9,351 nucleotides of DNA from Desulfobulbus sp. GTDB taxonomy: Bacteria > Desulfobacterota > Desulfobulbia > Desulfobulbales > Desulfobulbaceae. A program made the translations under genes and the position numbers. Location: contig JAUWAH010000056.1 in the NCBI GenBank assembly GCA_030602145.1, positions 1 to 9,351 on the forward strand, written 5' to 3'. The notes under the pieces are model-generated. The model worked only from the letters and a program-made list of their open reading frames with translations, had not been told where the DNA came from and did no database searches. Positions 6,711 to 9,351 of this stretch are shown in pieces (within the stretch, counting starts at the first letter, position 1; each line of letters starts with the position of its first letter).

Positions 6711-7568
6711 TCAGCTGGTTGCCCGCACAACCCGGAACTTCTCGATGAACCCCGCCGGCAGATAGCTCAACTTGGCCTGACGCAGACCGGCATCGCCCAG
6801 GTCCTGCTCCCGGTTGATGGTCTGGTAGGATTCCGGCAGGATAGAGGCAAACGATTGGTTGATGAACTGATAGAGCCCCTTGTAACCGGCCACTGCCTTT
6901 TCGAAATGGATGACGAAACAGGTGGCATCGCCCAGTTCCTCACCCAGCACATAGGCCACCGGTTCCGGACCGATGGAGTAGATGCCACCGCACAACTGCA
7001 GGGGTTCCATCATCTCCAGGGCTTCCCGTGCCGCCTCGTAGTCCCCGGGCTCAGGCGAACCCTGCCGCCAGGTCTCCAGCACCCGGAGGGCGTCGTCGCG
7101 GAACTCCTCGCGCAGCGGCCTGGCGCATAAGGTATGGGTGTTGGTAATCGCCTTGATCAGATTGCGTTTCTTGTGGTAGTTGCGGCCGCTGAGTTGAACC
7201 AGGTCTTGCCGCCGGTACAGGTAGTCGAAGTTGTCGCGGTCTTCGCTCACCCGGTAGCCCTGGGCTTCAAGCAGGGCCGCCTGGGCCGAGGAGGCACATT
7301 TCAGGGTACCGTGGTCGGTAAACAGCCTGTTCAGATCGGCAGGCTCGGGCAGGCCAAAGGGAAGCATGAAAAACGGGCTGCCGTCGTCGCTGCCCAGGAT
7401 CACCGGCGGACCAAGGGAAGAGAGGCTATACTGATGCCGCTGTCGGAACAGGTAGAGGTTGGCGAAGGTGAACTCGGAGATGTTGTCCCTGAGCTGCCGA
7501 AAGAGCGGATGCAGCACCGGGCGATGGTCGAGGGTCAGGGGAGTGGATTGCGGATACAGGGGGAACAT
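6711..7568 (-). CDS. DUF2156 protein (phosphatidylglycerol lysyltransferase C-terminal-like, GNAT fold)
   Basis: A 285-residue soluble protein with the pattern of the DUF2156 / LPG_synthase_C family. It has ISEFTFANLYLFR (30-42), FDYLYRR (114-120), LSGRNYHKKRNLI (126-138), PVAYVLGEELG (203-213) and the strongly conserved tail INREQDLGDAGLRQ (251-264) followed by KLSYLP and FIEKFRV (266-280). The fold is a tandem GNAT acyltransferase. In MprF the related domain transfers aminoacyl groups to phosphatidylglycerol, but this stand-alone form lacks the membrane flippase, so its acceptor is unknown. The ATG at 7568 has no clear Shine-Dalgarno sequence, and I see no convincing upstream alternative start, so the start is less certain than the family. 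It converges with the PEP-synthase-like gene, leaving 89 bp with no clear terminator. Confidence 0.82.
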   Translation of the reverse strand: MFPLYPQSTPLTLDHRPVLHPLFRQLRDNISEFTFANLYLFRQRHQYSLSSLGPPVILGSDDGSPFFMLPFGLPEPADLNRLFTDHGTLKCASSAQAALLEAQGYRVSEDRDNFDYLYRRQDLVQLSGRNYHKKRNLIKAITNTHTLCARPLREEFRDDALRVLETWRQGSPEPGDYEAAREALEMMEPLQLCGGIYSIGPEPVAYVLGEELGDATCFVIHFEKAVAGYKGLYQFINQSFASILPESYQTINREQDLGDAGLRQAKLSYLPAGFIEKFRVVRATS

Positions 7569-7757
7569 TGGCCAGGACGAAGGAAATCGGAAAGGGATGG
7601 AAGAGGGCCAGGGAGGTCGTCAACCAAAGCCGGGCCTCTCACCGCCGGGCATGGGCGCGACAGGGACTACCATACTCGATCATGCAGGGTCTCGGCAAGG
7701 ATTGGCAAGCCTGGTGCGACAGCGGTGAAAAGGTCTTCTGTGGTCCTTGGGTACGGG

Positions 7758-7785
7758 TTGCCAACCTGAATAAACAGGTTAAATT
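7758..7785 (+). promoter_or_regulatory. Candidate promoter of the DUF4440 gene, with inverted repeat in the spacer
   Basis: TTGCCA (7758-7763, 5/6 to TTGACA), 16 bp, then TAAATT (7780-7785, 4/6 to TATAAT) in an AT-rich patch unusual for this window. A perfect inverted repeat AACCTG-AATAAA-CAGGTT (7763-7780) fills the spacer. Transcription would start near 7792, giving a leader of about 60 nt before the ATG at 7852. The other ~190 bp of this 283-bp gap (7569-7757) hold nothing I can assign. Confidence 0.4.
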
Positions 7786-7840
7786 ATTTCCTAATCGAAT
7801 CGTTCAGTCAACCATCACCTACAGACCAACAACCAACCGA

Positions 7841-7846
7841 GAGGAG
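7841..7846 (+). promoter_or_regulatory. Ribosome binding site of the DUF4440 gene
   Basis: GAGGAG ends 5 nt before the ATG at 7852, which favours that start over the in-frame ATG at 7861 (14 nt away). Confidence 0.7.
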
Positions 7847-7851
7847 TCATT

Positions 7852-8322
7852 ATGCACACCATGAAATCCGTTCTTTGTGTTCTCTTCATTGTTGCCGCAC
7901 TCGTTGGGGGCTGTGTCTTTCCTGCCCAGGCACAGAAGAACAGTGCCAGCCAGGAGGCGGTGGCCGCGGCCGTGCTGGCCTATCATGGAGCCCTGGCGAG
8001 CGGTGACAGAACAGCCGCCCTGAACCTGTTGGCCGCTGACGCAGTCATCCTGGAAGGTGGCGGTCTGGAAAGCCGCGAGCAATACCTGGCCCATCACTTG
8101 GCCGATGATATCAAGTTTGCCCAAGCCGTCCCCTCGCAGCGAAGCGCGATTCAGGTCACGGTGAGCGGCGATGTCGCCTGGGCGACCTCGACGAGCGAGA
8201 CCAAGGGCAGCTTCCGCAACCGGGACATCGATATGGTCGGCGCTGAGTTGATGGTGCTGTCGAAAACGGAAAAAGGTTGGCTGATCCGGGCCATCCACTG
8301 GTCAGCGCGGCCACGATCCTGA
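7852..8322 (+). CDS. Exported DUF4440 / SnoaL-like (NTF2-fold) protein
   Basis: A 156-residue precursor. Residues 1-27 are an export signal: a basic start (MHTMK), a hydrophobic core (SVLCVLFIVAALVGG), then either a lipobox-like VGGC with Cys21, or a signal peptidase I site after AQA (residues 25-27). The product is therefore a lipoprotein or a periplasmic protein. The mature part follows the DUF4440/SnoaL-like pattern: a first helix with AVLAYHGALASGD (40-52), LLAADAVILEGGGLES (59-74), the YLAHHLADDIKF segment (78-89), a GDVAWATSTSETKG strand pair (106-119) and the closing strand GWLIRAIHWSAR (142-153). These small alpha+beta cone folds bind ligands or catalyse simple isomerase/hydrolase steps; many of the secreted ones have no known function. 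It appears monocistronic, with its own promoter and a hairpin-rich 3' region. Confidence 0.83.
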   Translation: MHTMKSVLCVLFIVAALVGGCVFPAQAQKNSASQEAVAAAVLAYHGALASGDRTAALNLLAADAVILEGGGLESREQYLAHHLADDIKFAQAVPSQRSAIQVTVSGDVAWATSTSETKGSFRNRDIDMVGAELMVLSKTEKGWLIRAIHWSARPRS

Positions 8323-8361
8323 AAAAACCGACTGCGCAAGGCGTTCGGCCTTTAGATCGTC

Positions 8362-8388
8362 CTTCGCCGCACCTGATGGTCGGCGAAG
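8362..8388. repeat. Hairpin downstream of the DUF4440 gene
   Basis: CTTCGCCG (8362-8369) pairs perfectly with CGGCGAAG (8381-8388). Inside it, ACC and GGT pair around a TGAT loop, with C8370 bulged, giving an 11-bp stem. No T-run follows on either strand. Confidence 0.45.
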
Positions 8389-8398
8389 CCTGAAGGGC

Positions 8399-8428
8399 TC
8401 CTGTTGCTATCTGCCGATGGCAACAGGA
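8399..8428 (+). terminator. Strong 13-bp hairpin, possible terminator of the DUF4440 gene
   Basis: TCCTGTTGCTATC (8399-8411) pairs with GATGGCAACAGGA (8416-8428) around a TGCC loop; one of 13 pairs is a G-T wobble. The bases after it (TTGTTGT) are T-rich but interrupted, so it may be a weak intrinsic terminator. It lies 76 bp past the stop codon. Its 3' arm overlaps an alternative hairpin at 8424-8445. Confidence 0.45.
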
Positions 8429-8473
8429 TTGTTGTCAACATCCTGAAGTTCTGCTTTTTCCCCTGCCACCGAC

Positions 8474-8506
8474 GCCATATGCTCCCCTTTACCGGGGGGC
8501 TATGGC
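8474..8506 (+). terminator. Long hairpin followed by a T-run
   Basis: GCCATA (8474-8479) pairs with TATGGC (8501-8506). After a small internal loop, CTCCCC (8482-8487) pairs with GGGGGG (8494-8499) with one wobble, leaving TTTACC as the loop. TTTTT follows at 8515-8519 on the plus strand, eight bases after the stem. This may be a backup terminator for plus-strand transcription running toward nuoN. Confidence 0.35.
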
Positions 8507-8572
8507 ATCCTCCATTTTTCCACCTGCATTTTTGCGACCCGCCAGCCTCAAAGGATGGCACGGCCAAGTCGG

Positions 8573-8603
8573 CGTCGGTTGCCCCTGCGCCGGGCAACCG
8601 ACG
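8573..8603. repeat. Perfect 12-bp hairpin just past nuoN
   Basis: CGTCGGTTGCCC (8573-8584) and GGGCAACCGACG (8592-8603) are perfect complements around a 7-nt loop. On the minus strand it starts 13 nt after the nuoN stop. No T-run follows, so it may protect the 3' end of the nuo mRNA or act with Rho; it is not a standard intrinsic terminator. Confidence 0.5.
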
Positions 8604-8616
8604 TGGTTGGTCCTTG

Positions 8617-9351
8617 CTACAGGCCGGAGAGGGCTGTGATGGTCCAATCGAGGAGGACGCCGGGAAAAAGGCCAAGCCAAAGGACGCCGATCACGCACAG
8701 GCCAAGGGAAACGGTCATGCCCGACGAGAGCAGGGGAGAGGCTGTTTCCTCGGGCTCGTTCATGTACATGATCCGGATCACCCGCAGGTAGAAATAGGCG
8801 GAGACGGCACTGAACAGGACCGCGCCCACCACGGTGAGGGTGTAGCCGGCGGTGAAGGCGGCCTTGAGCAGGTAGAACTTGCCGATAAAGCCGCCTGTGG
8901 GCGGAATGCCGGTCAGGGAGAAGAGAAAGACCAGCATCAGTGCTGCGGCCAGGGGATGGCGACTGGCCAAGCCCTTGCAGTCATCCAGGGATTCCCCCCG
9001 GGAGTCCGGTGTGGCCAGCAGCATGAGGATGGCGAAGGCGCCCAGGTTCATGAACAGGTAGATGACCAGGTAGGACATGGTCGCGGCCATGCCCTCGGTG
9101 GTTCCGGCCAGCAGGCCGAGCAGGCCGTAGCCGGCATGGGCGATGGAGGAGTAGGCCAGCATCCGCTTGAGGCTCTGCTGGCAGAGGGCGGTGATGTTGC
9201 CCACCGCCATGGTCAGCAGGGCGAGCACGGCCAGAATTGGCCCCCAGTGGTCGTGCAGTTCGGGCAGGCCAAGGAACAGCACCCGGCCGAACAGGGCAAA
9301 GCCGGCCGCCTTGGGGCCAACGGACATGAAGGCGGTGACAATGGTCGGGGC
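8617..9351 (-). CDS. nuoN: NADH-quinone oxidoreductase subunit N, C-terminal part (cut by right window edge)
   Basis: The visible 244 residues are the C-terminal half of NuoN, a proton-pumping antiporter-like membrane subunit of respiratory complex I. The frame is open to the edge (APTIVTAFMSVGPKAAGFA at the visible start), so the ATG at 9327 is internal and not the true start. Hallmarks are the lysine in SVGPKAAGF, the QSLKRMLAYSSIAHAGYGLL signature, and GIPPTGGFIGKFYLL with the conserved lysine of the late half-channel. Several membrane helices follow, ending GVLLDWTITAL. The TGA is at 8619-8617. NuoN is normally the last gene of the nuo operon, which fits the lack of a codirectional gene downstream. 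No frameshift or missing key residue is seen. Confidence 0.95.
   Translation of the reverse strand, partial: APTIVTAFMSVGPKAAGFALFGRVLFLGLPELHDHWGPILAVLALLTMAVGNITALCQQSLKRMLAYSSIAHAGYGLLGLLAGTTEGMAATMSYLVIYLFMNLGAFAILMLLATPDSRGESLDDCKGLASRHPLAAALMLVFLFSLTGIPPTGGFIGKFYLLKAAFTAGYTLTVVGAVLFSAVSAYFYLRVIRIMYMNEPEETASPLLSSGMTVSLGLCVIGVLWLGLFPGVLLDWTITALSGL

Noticed and set aside
7568..7864. Plus-strand frame of 98 codons in the gap before the DUF4440 gene
   Set aside because: Overlaps the real ribosome site and start of the DUF4440 gene, runs through its likely promoter, and has no family-like pattern.
8352..8675. Minus-strand frame of 107 codons overlapping the end of nuoN
   Set aside because: Overlaps nuoN in another frame, runs through several hairpins, and has a composition unlike a real protein.

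Overview
The window is GC-rich, densely coded bacterial chromosome. A Desulfobacterota (Desulfobulbaceae-like) origin is the best guess. This rests on the look of the NuoN sequence, a PEP-synthase-like protein of a type I associate with that phylum, and the base composition. It is family-level inference from memory, not a database result. No tRNA, rRNA, CRISPR array, insertion sequence or transposase is visible.

Left part (1-3399), minus strand: a four-gene run reads leftward from a strong promoter at 3371-3399. The order is a ChrB-family chromate-resistance protein (3361-2393), an MFS permease that overlaps it by ATGA (2396-1146), an HD-domain phosphohydrolase (1109-372), and a second MFS permease that runs off the left edge (320-1). 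No ChrA (CHR-family) chromate transporter is present, so the coupled MFS protein may fill the export role. The promoter has a perfect TTGACA and a 19-bp perfect inverted repeat lying between -35 and -10. The start codon lies only 9 nt after the -10 box, so chrB is probably translated from a nearly leaderless mRNA.

Centre (3481-6621), plus strand: a large divergent gene encodes a 1046-residue protein. It has a PEP-synthase/PPDK-type ATP-grasp domain and a swivelling phospho-histidine domain, but no PEP/pyruvate TIM barrel. In its place is a long unassigned module followed by a C-terminal LamG/DUF1080-like jelly-roll domain. This is the most unusual object in the window.

Right part: a convergent minus-strand DUF2156 (LPG-synthase C-terminal-like, GNAT-fold) gene lies at 7568-6711. 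A plus-strand exported DUF4440/NTF2-like protein follows at 7852-8322. Next is a 294-bp gene-free stretch with several strong hairpins (8323-8616). The 3' part of nuoN, the end of a respiratory complex I operon, enters from the right edge on the minus strand (9351-8617).

The left operon looks like an accessory metal/oxyanion-response module. The right edge is core energy metabolism. The genes between are stand-alone accessory functions with no clear shared pathway.
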